From: Nemertoderma westbladi
Taxonomy: Eukaryota > Xenacoelomorpha > Nemertodermatida > Nemertodermatidae
Direction: 5' to 3'
Assembly: GCA_032718475.1 (NCBI GenBank)
Contig: JAUCBJ010004000.1
Location: 1-42,529 of the forward strand
DNA length: 42,529 nucleotides
This document shows, piece after piece, positions 32,301 to 42,240 of this stretch. Each line of letters opens with the position of its first letter. Positions within the stretch are counted from its first letter, which is position 1. The position numbers and the translations under genes are program-made. The notes under the pieces were generated by a model. The model was not told the origin of the DNA. It made no database searches and worked only from the letters and a program-made list of their open reading frames with translations.

Positions 32301-35300
32301 GGACCAAACAATTGAACCAAACATTGTTCTAGCTATGGGAACAAACAGTTGAACCACATATTGTGCTAGCTATGGAACCAAACAGTTGAACCACACATTG
32401 TTCTAACTATGGGACAAAACAGTTGAACCACACATTGTGCTAGCTATGGGACCAAACAGTTGAACCTCACATTGTTCTAGCTATGGGACCAAACAGTTGA
32501 ACCACACATTGTGCTAGGTGACCAAACAGTTGAACCACACATTGTGCTAGCTATGGGACCAAACAGTTGAACCTCACATTGTTCTAGCTATGGGACCAAA
32601 CATTTGAACCACACATTGTGCTAGGTGACCAAACAGTTGAACCACACATTGTGCTAGCTATGGGACCAAACAGTTGAACCACACATTGTGCTAGATATGG
32701 GACCAAACAGTTGAACTACACATTGTGCTAGCTATGGGACCAAACAGTTGAACCACACATTGTGCTAGCTATGGGACCAAACAGTTGAACCAAACATTGT
32801 TCTAGCTATGGGAGAAAACAGTTGAACCACACATTGTGCTAGCTATGGGACCAAACAGTTGAACCACACACTGTGCTAGCTATGGGTCCAAACAGTTGAA
32901 CCTCACATTGTTCTAGCTATGGGACCAAACAGTTGAACCACACATTGTGCTAGGTGACCAAACAGTTGAACCACACATTGTGCTAGCTATGGGACCAAAC
33001 AGTTGAACCACACATTGTGCTAGCTATGGGACCAAACAGTTGGAACCATACATTGTGCCAGCTATGGCACCAAACAGCTGAACCACACACTGTGCTAGCT
33101 ATGGGATCAAACAGTTGAACCACACATTGTGCTAGCTATGGGACCAAACAGTTGAACCACCCACTGTGCTAGCTATGGGACCAAACAGTTGAACCACACA
33201 CTGTGCTAGCTAAGGGACCAAACAGTTGAACCACACATTGTGCTAGCTATGGGACCAAACAGTTGAACCACACATTGTGCTAGCTATGGGACCAAACAGT
33301 TGAACCACACATTGTGCTAGCTATGGGACCAAACAGTTGAACCACACATTGTGCTAGCTATGGGACCAAACAGTTGAACCACACATTGTGCTCGCTATGA
33401 GACCAAACAGTTGAACCACACACTGTGCTAGCTATGGGACCAAACAGTTGAACCAAACATTGTTCTAGCTATGGGACCAAACAGTTGAACCACACATTGT
33501 GTTAGGTGACCAAACAGTTGAACCACACATTGTGCTAGCTATGGGACCAAACAGTTGAACCACACATTGTGCTAGCTATGGGACCAAACAGTTAAACCAC
33601 ACATTGTGCCAGCTTTGGGACCAAACAGCTGAACCACACACTGTGCTAGCTATGGGACCAAACAGTTGAACCACACATTGTGCTAGCTATGGGTCCAAAC
33701 AGTTGAACCACCCACTGTGCTAGCTATGGGACCAAACAGTTGAACCACACACTGTGCTAGCTATGGGACCAAACAGTTGAACCACACATTGTGCTAGCTA
33801 TGGGACCAAACAGTTGAACCACACATTGTGCCAGCTACGGGACCAAACAGCTGAACCACACACTGTGCTAGCTATGGGACCAAACAGTTGAACTACACAT
33901 TGTGCTAGCTATGGGACCAAACAGTTGAACCACCCACTGTTCTAGCTATGGGACCGAACTGTTGAACCACACACTGTGCTAGCTATGGGACCAAACAGTT
34001 GAACCACACATTGTGCTAGCTATGGGACCAAACAGTTGAACCACACATTGTGCTAGCTATGGGACCAAACAGTTGAACCACACATTGTGCTAGCTATGGG
34101 ACCAAACAGTTGAACCACACATTGTGCTAGCTATGGGACCAAACAGTTGAACCACACATTGTGCTAGCTATGGGACCAAACAGTTGAACCACCCACACAT
34201 TGTGCTAGCGATGGGACCAAACAGTTGAACCACACATTGTGCTCGCTATGGGACCAAACAGTTGAACCACACACTGTGCTAGCTATGGGACCCAACAGTT
34301 GAACCACATATTGTGCTAGCTATGGAACCAAACAGTTGAACCACACATTGTGCTAACTATGGGACCAAACAGTTGAACCACACATTATGCTAGCTATGGG
34401 ACCAAACAGTTGCACCATACATTGTGCTAGCTATGGGACCAAACAGTTGAACCACACATTGTGCTAGCTATGGGACCAAACAGTTGAACCTCACATTGTT
34501 CTAGCTATGGGACCAAACAGTTGAACCACACATTGTGCTTTGTGACCAAACAGTTGAACCACACATTGTGCTAGCTATGGGACCAAACAGTTGAACCACA
34601 CATTGTGCTAGATATGGGACCAAACAGTTGAACTACACATTGTGCTAGCTATGGGACCAAACAGCTGAACCACACATTGTGCTAGCTATGGGACCAAACA
34701 GTTGAACCAAACATTGTTCTAGCTATGGAACAAAACAGTTGAACCACACATTGTGCTAGCTATGGGACCAAACAGTTGAACCACACATTGTGCTAGCTAT
34801 GGGACCAAACAGTTGAACCACACATTGTTCTAGCTATGGGACCAAACAGTTGAACCACACATTGTTCTAGCTATGGGACCAAACAGTTGAACCACACACT
34901 GTGCTAGCTATAGGACCAAACAGTTGAACCACACATTGTTCTAGCTATGAGACCAAACAGTTGAACCACACACTGTGCTAGCTATGGGACCAAACAGTTG
35001 AACCAAACATTGTTCTAGCTATGGGACCAAACAGTTGAACCACACATTGTGCTAGCTATGGGACCAAACAGTTGAACCACACATTGTGCTAGCTATGGGA
35101 CCTAACAGTTGAACCAAACATTGTTCTAGCTATGGGACCAAACAGTTGAACCACATATTGTGCTAGCTATGGAACCAAACAGTTGAACCACACATTGTTC
35201 TAACTATGGGACAAAACAGTTGAACTACACATTGTGCTAGCTATGGGACCAAACAGTTGAACCTCACATTGTTCTAGCTATGGGACCAAACAGCTGAACC

Positions 35301-37631
35301 ACACATTGTGCTAGGTGACCAAACAGTTGAACCACACATTGTGCTAGCTATGGGTCCAAACAGTTGAACCTCACATTGTTCTAGCTATGGGACCAAACAG
35401 TTGAACCACACATTGTGCTAGGTGACCAAACAGTTGAACCACACATTGTGCTAGCTATAGGACCAAACAGTTGAACCACACATTGTGCTAGATATGGGAC
35501 CAAACAGTTGAACTACACATTGTGCTAGCTATGGGACCAAACAGTTGAACCACACATTGTGCTAGCTATGGGACCAAACAGTTGAACCAAACATTGTTCT
35601 AGCTATGGGAGAAAACAGTTGAACCACACATTGTGCAAGCTATGGGACCAAACAGTTGAACCACACACTGTGCTAGCTATGGGTCCAAACAGTTGAACAT
35701 CACATTGTTCTAGCTATGGGACCAAACATTTGAACCACACATTGTGCTAGGTGACCAAACAGTTGAACCACACATTGTGCTAGCTATGGGACCAAACAGT
35801 TGAACCACACATTGTGCTAGCTATGGGACCAAACAGTTGAACCACACATTGTGCCAGCTATGGCACCAAACAGCTGAACCACACACTGTGCTAGCTATGG
35901 GACCAAACAGTTGAACCACACATTGTGCTAGCTATGGGACCAAACAGTTGAACCACCCACTGTGCTAGCTATGGGACCAAACAGTTGAACCACACACTGT
36001 GCTAGCTATGGGACCAAACAGTTGAACCACACATTGTGCTAGCTATGGGACCAAACAGTTGAACCACACATTGTGCCAGCTATGGGACCAAACAGCTGAA
36101 CCACACACTGTGCTAGCTATGGGACCAAACAGTTGAACCACACATTGTGCTAGCTATGGGACCAAACAGTTGAACCACCCACTGTTCTAGCTATGGGACC
36201 AAACAATTGAACCACACACTGTGCTAGCTATGGGACCAAACAGTTGAACCACACATTGTGCTAGCTATGGGACCAAACAGTTGAACCACACATTCTGCTA
36301 GCTATGGGACCAAACAGTTGAACCACACATTGTGCTAGCTATGGGACCAAACAGTTGAACCACACATTGTGCTAGCTATGGGACCAAACAGTTGAACCAC
36401 ACATTGTGCTAGCTATGGGACCAAACAGTTGAACCACCCACACATTGTGCTAGCGATGGGACCAAACAGTTGAACCACACATTGTGCTCGCTATGGGACC
36501 AAACAGTTGAACCACACACTGTGCTAGCTATGGGACCCAACAGTTGAACCACATATTGTGCTAGATATGGAACCAAACAGTTGAACCACACATTATGCTA
36601 ACTATGGGACCAAACAGTTGAACCACACATTATGCTAGCTATGGGACCAAACAGTTGCACCATACATTGTGCTAGCTATGGGACCAAACAGTTGAACCAC
36701 ACATTGTGCTAGCTGACCAAAAAGTTGAAACACACATTGTTCTCGCTATGGGACCAAACAGTTGAACCACACATTGTGCTAGCTATGGGACCAAACAGTT
36801 GAACCACACATTGTGCTAGCTATGGGACCAAACAGTTGAACCACACATTGTGCTAGCTATGGGACCAAACAGTTGAACCACACATTGTGCTAGCTCTGGG
36901 ACCAAACAGTTGCAACATACATTGTGCTAGCTATGGGACCAAACAGTTGAACCACACATTGTGCTAGCTATGGGACCAAACAGTTGAACCACACATTGTG
37001 CTAGCTATTGGACCAAACAGTTGAACCACACATTGTGCTAGCTATGGGACCAAAGAGTTGAACCACACATTGTGCTAGCTCTGGGACCAAACAGTTGCAC
37101 CATACATTGTGCTAGCTATGGGACCAAACAGTTGAACCACACATTGTGCTAGCTATTGGACCAAACAGTTGAACCACACACTGTGCTAGCTATGGGAGCA
37201 AACAGTTGAACCACACATTGTGCTAGCTATGGGACCAAACAGTTGAACCACCCACTGTGCTAGCTATGGGACCAAACAGTTGAACCACACACTGTGCTAG
37301 CTATGGGACCAAACAGTTGAACCACACATTGTGCTAGCTATGGGACCAAACAGTTGAACCACACATTGTGCTAGCTATTGGACCAAACAGTTGAACCACA
37401 CATTGTGCTAGCTAAGGGACCAAACAGTTGAACCACACATTGTGTTAGCTATGGGACCAAACAGTTGAACCACACATTGTGCAAGCTATGGGACAAAACA
37501 GTTGAACCACACATTGTGCTAGCTGACCAAACAGTTGAAACACACATTGTGCTAGCTGATCAAACAGTTGAACCACACATTGTGCTAGCTATGGGACCAA
37601 ACAGTTGAACCACACATTGCGCTAGCTATGG
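29400..37631. repeat. Satellite B, 37-bp tandem array with 2797-bp higher-order repeat
   Basis: About 222 monomers: TTGAACCACACATTGTG, CTAGCTATGGGACC, AAACAG. Diagnostic variants include a 33-bp short form (GTGCTAGGTGACC, missing four bases), TTGTTCTAG, CACTGTG, CCTCACATTG, AACTACAC, GTGCCAGC with CAGCTGAACC, and CCACCCACACATTGTGCTAGCG. The order of variants repeats at a fixed offset of 2797 bp: GTGCCAGCTA at 31031 and 33828, ACCACCCACACA at 31391 and 34188, GGGAGAAAACAG at 32810 and 35607. A third partial copy is offset 2245 bp from the second (36073, 36433), i.e. shortened by 552 bp. Monomers contain CACACATTGTG and GCTAGC palindromic cores. Confidence 0.97.
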
Positions 37632-38099
37632 CATTTGTTATACAGGAACTATGTTATATATTGTTTATACATCATGCCATGAGATGCACAGTGGCTAAAC
37701 CGCCATAGGCGAACCGCTAGTATTTTGGTGCTATCATTATTTAAAGGGAACGCTGATATCGTAACATGCAAACAACGATTAGTCATATATTGCTACTCAA
37801 TATATTTGTAGCTGGCGATAGAGTGATTGGCGCAAAATGACCGCAAAAAAGATACATTTTAGTTTGAAAAATTAATTTACTTTAAAACATTAAGGGAAAG
37901 GAGCACGTTACAGTGGTTGTGTTTTTGAACCAATACAATAAACTATGCATTATTATTTGCGGTCAATTTGCTGAAGATCACTATTTTTCACTTGCGGTGA
38001 ATGTGCGCCACTATCTGTGGCTATAACATCCAATCAGGGGCAACCGAAACTGTCATACCATTATCCAATCGGCATTCCTGAGAGGTAAAGGTAATATGT
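37632..38099. other. Unassigned interval between satellite B and the P-like element
   Basis: No gene, repeat or known motif seen; short AT-rich stretches only. Confidence 0.5.
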
Positions 38100-38106
38100 A
38101 TTAGAT

Positions 38107-38254
38107 CATGGAATACTAAATATACACGGAACCAGATAGATGTCCGATTTCACGAGTCATTCTTTTTATTGCTTTAATCTATTGTACTCGATGCATGAAT
38201 AAAAATTTTGAAAAAAAAATTGGTGGTCATCGATCTCGTTGCCATGGCAACAGA
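38107..38254 (+). repeat. Left terminal inverted repeat of the P-like element
   Basis: 148 bp, matching the complement of 40383-40530 exactly. The inner end carries GTTGCCATGGCAAC (38238-38251), a 14-bp palindrome. Confidence 0.95.
38238..38251. promoter_or_regulatory. RFX X-box-like palindrome in the left arm
   Basis: GTTGCCATGGCAAC is a perfect symmetric match to the X-box bound by RFX factors (GTNRCC half site, 0-3 bases, RGYAAC). It lies about 260 bp upstream of the THAP ATG. Binding is inference. Confidence 0.6.
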
Positions 38255-38512
38255 GATTAAATTGTTGCGTGCATCACTATCTAAATCGCTATATCGTCAA
38301 CACTACTTGGCTAAGTAATTCCATAGTAACTGTGATATAACGCATTACTGTAGTTCTAGAAGGCCTTGGTTGTACAATACAATTTCACAAGGTTAAACGA
38401 CACGACAGTGCGAAATCAGATTAGAACATACAGTACTGTATACCACACCTCTATAGCTAAGATTAAAACACACCTTGTCCTACCAACAGTACAGTATATA
38501 AATTAATAACGA

Positions 38513-38893
38513 ATGCCTCGTGTTTGTTATGTACCTAATTGTGGGGTGAGGGCCGGGCCTAGTGCTACGGTATACTGTATACCCAAGGACACATCAACTA
38601 GGGACAAGTGGCTTAAAGCAGTGAGAAAGCCAGGGGTGTTTTCCTGCGACAGTTTTGGTGTCTGTTGCAGACATTTTTCACAAAGCGACTTCATTGCTAA
38701 GCCATTTAAAAGAAAAGAGCTGAGAGATTCCGCTGTGCCATCATTATGTCTACCAGGATCAGAGAAGAGTGAAACAACACTTTCTAAACGTGTTAACTTC
38801 TATGGTAGACGCAAAAAACCAACAAACCGGATAACACTGACAAAGGACTTCGATAGGGACCAAGAGTCAAAATTTAGAGACTTGGATCAACTG
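38513..38893 (+). CDS. Exon 1, THAP zinc-finger DNA-binding domain (P-like transposase N-terminus)
   Basis: ATG at 38513 opens MPRVCYVPNC. The C2CH THAP zinc ligands are C5, C10, C51 and H54 (VCCRHF), with the invariant W33 (DKWLKAV) and an AVPSL motif at 74-78 like the conserved AVPTIF. The domain fills residues 1-81 and is intact. In P elements it binds internal sites next to the inverted repeats. After it come about 45 basic residues. The frame stops at 38944, but exon 2 follows in frame if a donor CTG|GTGGGT at 38893/38894 is used (phase 0). The stronger-looking GTAAGC at about 38938 would put exon 2 out of frame. Confidence 0.85.
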
Positions 38894-39326
38894 GTGGGTG
38901 TGACAGTTACTTACAAAAAGTATTTCAGTACCTATTTTAAGTAAGCTAAGTACGCTAAGGCGAGCCTTAGTGTACTGGTATCATTAGGCAACGGTGTCTG
39001 CCTGGTTAATTTTTGAGAGCCTTCTGCTCGGCTGCTATTGATGCTTATTCAATTCAATTCAATTCAATGTAATCGTTTGTAAGTTGTACCATCTGTCTCG
39101 GATCAATGCACCAGTCTGCCGCTAGGGGGCGCTAACGATCTGAATGTTTTTCTTAATATGGAATTTTAAAAAATTTGGCATGCGTAGTATACTGCTTACT
39201 AGTAATCGTTCTTATTCTCCACGGTCTGTCTGCGGGGTGAGCCTGTCTGTCTGTCTACGCGTTTGAAACCTTGATAGAGTATATATAGAGTATATAGAAT
39301 ATAGACCAATATTTCTCATTTTGCAG
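38894..39326 (+). other. Intron of the P-like gene (proposed)
   Basis: 433 bp from GTGGGT to TTTTGCAG. It contains an ATTCA microsatellite (39048-39067). In Drosophila, germline P activity depends on retaining or removing an intron, so splicing here may matter, but no data support that. Confidence 0.5.
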
Positions 39327-40199
39327 ACTTGGGATGCTCAAGCTATAAACAAATGGTTTAGAGAGGATGAAGTGTTTAACAATCGGAATGTAAGCATATT
39401 TTGCTATGGCAAAGAAGGAGCTATGTGTATTTCGGAAACATTCCCAGAGGCACCTGAATGTAGCTACATAATCAATGTATCGCATGATGTCTTTGATGTT
39501 TACCGTAATGGGAGTACAATTCCATTATCAAATTTCAATTTTTTGGATAGAAGGCTCTGCGGATTTGAAAAAGTCAAATGCAAGAAGAAAGATTTCCACA
39601 ATGAAGCCGCGTTGTTATTCGATGAAGTGTCTGAAATTGTGGATGAAGATGAGTTTCGTTGTCTAACTGTCAATGAAGAATCTCTAGATATTGTTGAATA
39701 CGTCTCAGGATGGATTGTGAAAACAGTAGGGGTCAACTGCCTACACTGTAATTTAAACGGTACAAATGACATCATTAGCGATTCTAAAAGAAGTGAGTCT
39801 ACATCTAATGAGTCATCTCGCCACTTTCTACATGATATAAATCGCGGTGGTTTAACCATTCCACATCAAAATCTTGTCAGCTTCGTTTGTAATTGCCTCG
39901 GTAACCTAGAACTAGCATATAAATTCCTGCAAAAAAATATTAAAGATGACAAATTCATATCAGCCGAAGTTCTCTTTCAGTACCTACAAATGCTTCCAGT
40001 AGATCCTTTGCATACAAGATCAATAATTTGCGATATTCACTCCAGTCATTCCTCGAAATTTTTACGCAAAATTTTCAACGTGTTTCTGAAGGCACAGAGA
40101 AATCACTTGGCTGAGCTAATAGCTGAGAAAGAAAGCTACAAGACTGGGTTGGACGGTTTTAAGGCGCCTCAGCGAAACAAGGGAAGGAAATTGATCTGA
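39327..40199 (+). CDS. Exon 2, C-terminal part of a P/THAP9-like transposase
   Basis: A strong acceptor (ATTTCTCATTTTGCAG ending 39326) leads into a 290-codon open frame ending at TGA 40197-40199. Motifs include HDVFDVYRNGS (compare NDLFDxLNSR), IVEYVSGWIVKTVGVNCLHC (compare YVAGYIVRKL-C-x2-C) and NRGGLTIPHQNLVSFV (compare KxxGGLxxPSxxV), the C-terminal region of P/THAP9-type transposases. The RNase H-like catalytic core that should lie between the THAP domain and this region is not recognisable. Exons 1 and 2 together would give about 417 residues against about 750 for Drosophila P transposase. That fits a non-autonomous, repressor-like or degenerate derivative, with no stop codons within the exon. 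Confidence 0.72.
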   Translation, partial: TWDAQAINKWFREDEVFNNRNVSIFCYGKEGAMCISETFPEAPECSYIINVSHDVFDVYRNGSTIPLSNFNFLDRRLCGFEKVKCKKKDFHNEAALLFDEVSEIVDEDEFRCLTVNEESLDIVEYVSGWIVKTVGVNCLHCNLNGTNDIISDSKRSESTSNESSRHFLHDINRGGLTIPHQNLVSFVCNCLGNLELAYKFLQKNIKDDKFISAEVLFQYLQMLPVDPLHTRSIICDIHSSHSSKFLRKIFNVFLKAQRNHLAELIAEKESYKTGLDGFKAPQRNKGRKLI

Positions 40200-40382
40200 A
40201 GCGCCGGTTGGAGGAATAAGAAAAATAATGCTGGGTTACAGAGCAGATCAGGCAACTTATTGATGAAACAGAAGCTATAGTGTATTGTATGTATATCGCT
40301 TTAACCTTTGAACAAATTTGGAAGCAATATTTACTGTATTTTCACTCATCGTTGTTGAAATAAAGGCAAAAAATGAAAAATG

Positions 40383-40530
40383 TCTGTTGCCATGGCAACG
40401 AGATCGATGACCACCAATTTTTTTTTCAAAATTTTTATTCATGCATCGAGTACAATAGATTAAAGCAATAAAAAGAATGACTCGTGAAATCGGACATCTA
40501 TCTGGTTCCGTGTATATTTAGTATTCCATG
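40383..40530 (-). repeat. Right terminal inverted repeat of the P-like element
   Basis: Exact complement of 38107-38254. The palindrome GTTGCCATGGCAAC recurs at 40386-40399 at the inner end. Confidence 0.95.
40386..40399. promoter_or_regulatory. RFX X-box-like palindrome in the right arm
   Basis: The same 14-bp palindrome as at 38238-38251, present because the arms are identical. Confidence 0.55.
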
Positions 40531-40537
40531 ATTAGAT

Positions 40538-41017
40538 CTATTCTATTAGCTCACTTCGCAGGTACATTTATTTTCTGTACTAATCCCATAGTTATTAGAG
40601 CTTAGAGCAAAGACTGACTTATAGCTTTCAACCTGTGCTGAACCAAAGTCCGGCACGACTCGGGTCATTCATTAGCAGCTAGTTATCTATCTGTGATTTA
40701 TTTACTATTATAACTTTTATAAACAATATATTATGTGGAAGTTAAAGACGCAACTAGCTGAGTTCTCCACAAGATCCAGTACAATTAGAACCACTTTGCC
40801 CAGTAAAGCTATAGCTCAACAACAAACTCGCTTGGTTTCTAGGTGTCAACAAGTCACCAACCTAGATCCCCTGACAATATTATCCATAACAAACAAAAAA
40901 TGTATTCATTAAATAATTCACGAGCAATGTTAAAAATGTACATTAAACTACTAATTTTATTTATAAGCATTCCAGAATGTAATATTGCGAATAATGTAGG
41001 AACATTTGCCCACTAGC
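40538..41017. other. Interval with one small ORF, otherwise unassigned
   Basis: ATG at 40733 opens 59 codons to TAA at 40910-40912 (MWKLKTQLAEFSTRSSTIRT at the start). There is no recognisable domain, and no splice or promoter context is convincing. It is listed because it is the only ATG frame of note here; chance is the likelier explanation. Confidence 0.3.
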
Positions 41018-41134
41018 TACTAAGAGTTTTTATTTTGTATTTTTTTTTTTTTTTAACTATTTTGTTGACAAGCCGGCACAGCATTCTTAAAAATGCAGCT
41101 GCAATGCAGCATGCCGATCCTAGTACTAAGAGTT
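41018..41134 (+). mobile_element. 95-bp LINE-tail insertion with 11-bp target duplication
   Basis: TACTAAGAGTT occurs at 41018-41028 and 41124-41134. Between them, 41029-41123 holds a T-rich stretch including a run of about 16 T, then the last ~65 bases of the RTE-like LINE (TTTTGTTGACAAGCCGGCAC to GATCCTAG), with the same 3' end as copies 1 and 2. It is a minimal 5'-truncated insertion, or a chimera made by template switching. Confidence 0.87.
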
Positions 41135-41387
41135 AAAATTTAGCTACAATAAATATATTTAGCTACAGTAAATTCAGTATAATTAGTAAAATTTGAGTCA
41201 AATTATATTGTGAGTATAGATTTATTGGTACATGATTATTTTGGATAGATTGCATTCCCGGCCGATTATCTACCGATTGTAGGTTTAGCTCTGCCAGGGT
41301 CGACTCAGCCTTTCATGAGCACCAGTTGAATTACTGGGAGCAAAACAATGGATAGGAGTAGCGCCCACCCCTAAACTCAGGGGTGTC

Positions 41388-41555
41388 GTCGCGTTACGGC
41401 TACTGTCACGTTACGGCTAATTTTTTGGGAGATTAGCCGTAACGCGACTTTCAAAGTCCCGGTACGGCTACTCTAATTGTCGCGTTACGGCTAATCTCTT
41501 TAGCTAATTGTCGCGTTACGGCTACTCTCTTTAGCTAATTGTCGCGTTACGGCTA
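41388..41555. repeat. GTCGCGTTACGGCTA repeat cluster with one inverted copy
   Basis: Direct copies start at 41388, 41405 (one mismatch), 41479, 41510 and 41541; the last three have an exact 31-bp period. A degenerate copy is near 41456. An inverted copy lies at 41434-41448 and forms a hairpin with the copy at 41405 (CGTTACGGCTAAT stem, loop of 10). The unit is CpG-rich in an AT-rich setting. Confidence 0.92.
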
Positions 41556-41671
41556 ATCTATTGCCTTGGTTTTACATAGGGAATCATCTATCAATATTAT
41601 TCATATGGTGTTCACGTAGATGTGGTCCGAAAAAATGTAATGTAATAATGTTTTACAGCACGGGAGTCTCC

Positions 41672-41721
41672 GGGGGGGGGGGGGGGGGGGGGGGGGGTGG
41701 GGGTGGGGTTGGGGTTGGGTT
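41672..41721 (+). other. G26 tract followed by G-quadruplex-type repeats
   Basis: Twenty-six G run from 41672 to 41697, then TGGGGGTGGGGTTGGGG and TTGGG. There are at least four G-runs after the homopolymer, so a G-quadruplex is easy to form. Read length of the homopolymer may be unreliable. Confidence 0.85.
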
Positions 41722-42119
41722 TACCATCTCTTCATACTGTATGTTCTTCGACAACCTCACATTCAATATTATATTGTATTCTATGGTATTCTTAGTCACA
41801 GCCCCAAGCACAGGTACCGATTACAGCCCTATAATAGCAGCCAAAGATGCAATGAATGGTGTTGTGGAACATATTCCACTACTTCATATCGATGTTGTTA
41901 ACCAACGCCTGGCTCGCTACCTAGACCATATGGCGTTCTGTTTGGGGATTGACAAGCAGGCAATGGCCGTCCTTCCGGCCGCCGATCACCCAGTTGAAAG
42001 TCTCAGCTGCATTGGGAGGGGGTGGGAATCCCGACTGGCATGTTGGTGTAGTGAACCACCCCTTCCGCGGCCGAACCATTGCTTCCCATCCCACCACCGA
42101 ACCAAATGCCCTACGCGGG

Positions 42120-42240
42120 CCGATGACCATGGTCTTCCCGAGCCACCCCGAACCATCTTCATGGAACCACTGGGCCTCGACCATGCCGATGATCCAGCCA
42201 ATGTCATGCGGCCGATAGCCAGTTGTGGCGGTCCCAACCC
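42120..42240 (+). mobile_element. Weathered remnant of the RTE-like LINE C-terminal end
   Basis: The segment GATGATCCAGCCAATGTCATG followed by GATAGCCAGTTGTGGCGG parallels GATGATCTAGCAAATGTCATG and GATAGGGAGTTGTGGCGG of copy 2. Its translation, DHADDPANVM, parallels EDADDLANVM. It is more diverged and GC-richer than the other copies, so it is old or from a sister family. A 260-codon frame across 41561-42343 runs through poly-G and this remnant and is not a gene. Confidence 0.65.

Larger units (their letters stand above)
38107..40530 (+). mobile_element. P-like DNA transposon, 2424 bp, with perfect 148-bp terminal inverted repeats
   Basis: The terminal inverted repeats are 38107-38254 and 40383-40530, identical over 148 bp on base-by-base reading, including a run of nine A/T. 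They start CATGGAATAC; Drosophila P-element ends also begin CATG. The direct repeat ATTAGAT flanks it (38100-38106 and 40531-40537); P elements normally make 8 bp, so one base may have changed or the family differs. Inside is a gene with a THAP domain. Perfect arms suggest a recent insertion or gene conversion between arms. Confidence 0.92.

Noticed and set aside
36409-36591. 60-codon frame within satellite B
   Set aside because: A translation of the 37-bp repeat, periodic, no independent support.
38932-38950. GTAAGC after the THAP exon as the splice donor
   Set aside because: It looks closer to consensus, but joining it to the acceptor at 39326 shifts exon 2 out of frame and gives an early stop. 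CTG|GTGGGT at 38893 keeps phase 0.
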